A stretch of DNA of 64,000 nucleotides from Gari tellinella (Eukaryota; Mollusca; Bivalvia; Cardiida; Psammobiidae): contig OV277858.1 in the NCBI GenBank assembly GCA_922989275.2, positions 104,332,794 through 104,396,793 of the forward strand, given 5' to 3'. The first letter of the stretch is position 1. Every line of letters starts with the position of its first letter. A program made the position numbers and the translations under genes. Shown here one piece after another: positions 63,801 through 64,000 of this stretch. Below the pieces are notes generated by a model. It had not been told where the DNA came from. It did no database searches and saw nothing but the letters and a program-made list of their open reading frames with translations.

Positions 63801-64000
63801 ATAAAATAAGTCAGATTATAAAAGTGTCAATTATTATTTATTTCTCCTTCTTATCCTGTCTTTTGACATCTCTTTGGAATTGTCTTGAAAAGACAAATCC
63901 AAAGAGATGTCACAAGCCAGGATTAAGAGAAATCAGAAATTAAGTGTATTTTAAAGTTTTGACTTACGACCGTTTATGTCGTACACAGTTTTATGAAACG
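63791..64000. mobile_element. Family H element cut by the window end
   Basis: CCCGTTTCATAAAATAAGTC ... GTCGTACACAGTTTTATGAAACG; inner GACATCTCTTTGG and CCAAAGAGATGTCACA arms. Confidence 0.75.

Overview
The window looks like nuclear DNA of an invertebrate, most likely a bivalve mollusc; a dreissenid-type mussel is my guess, from memory of its palindromic repeats. It is AT-rich. Its genes are split into short exons with GT-AG introns, and the rest is crowded with short palindromic transposable elements. There is a single-exon Toll-like receptor of bivalve style, and nothing prokaryotic.

Layout: 0.2-1.0 kb (minus) is the wreck of a mollusc multicopy gene. 1-11.8 kb is gene-free and repeat-rich, with an 847-bp near-perfect palindrome. 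11.85-38.57 kb (plus) is a 16-exon gene that I reassembled by splice phase into about 860 residues. Its Ras GTPase domain is circularly permuted (order G3-G4-G5-G1-G2) and is followed by a poly-Gln linker, a Sec23/24-type zinc finger and a von Willebrand A domain. This is a circularly permutated Ras protein 1 (CPRas1) homologue. 41.3-42.9 kb holds a 5'-truncated non-LTR retrotransposon. 44.5-46.4 kb (minus) is the Toll-like receptor. 50.57-62.9 kb (plus) holds eight phase-consistent exons of a D-2-hydroxyacid dehydrogenase whose 3' end lies beyond the window.

The most interesting signals concern gene structure. The CPRas1 gene has two homologous VWA exons in identical phase, only 32 nt apart, which fits mutually exclusive splicing that swaps MIDAS-bearing segments. 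Several exon edges with their splice sites have been copied into neighbouring introns. The clearest case is an exact 41-bp array of 3' splice sites in front of the G3 exon. The two genes are not obviously linked in function.

The repeats form a layered set. A few palindromic cores recur inside different terminal sequences (TTAA-CCCTTT, TA-CAGTGGAG, and CAGGGCTGCC with 6-bp target duplications), which suggests module exchange among non-autonomous DNA transposons. One TTAA-flanked 941-bp element can be compared with a related empty site in the same window. Exon boundaries were inferred from splice consensus, phase and homology; no transcript evidence was available.
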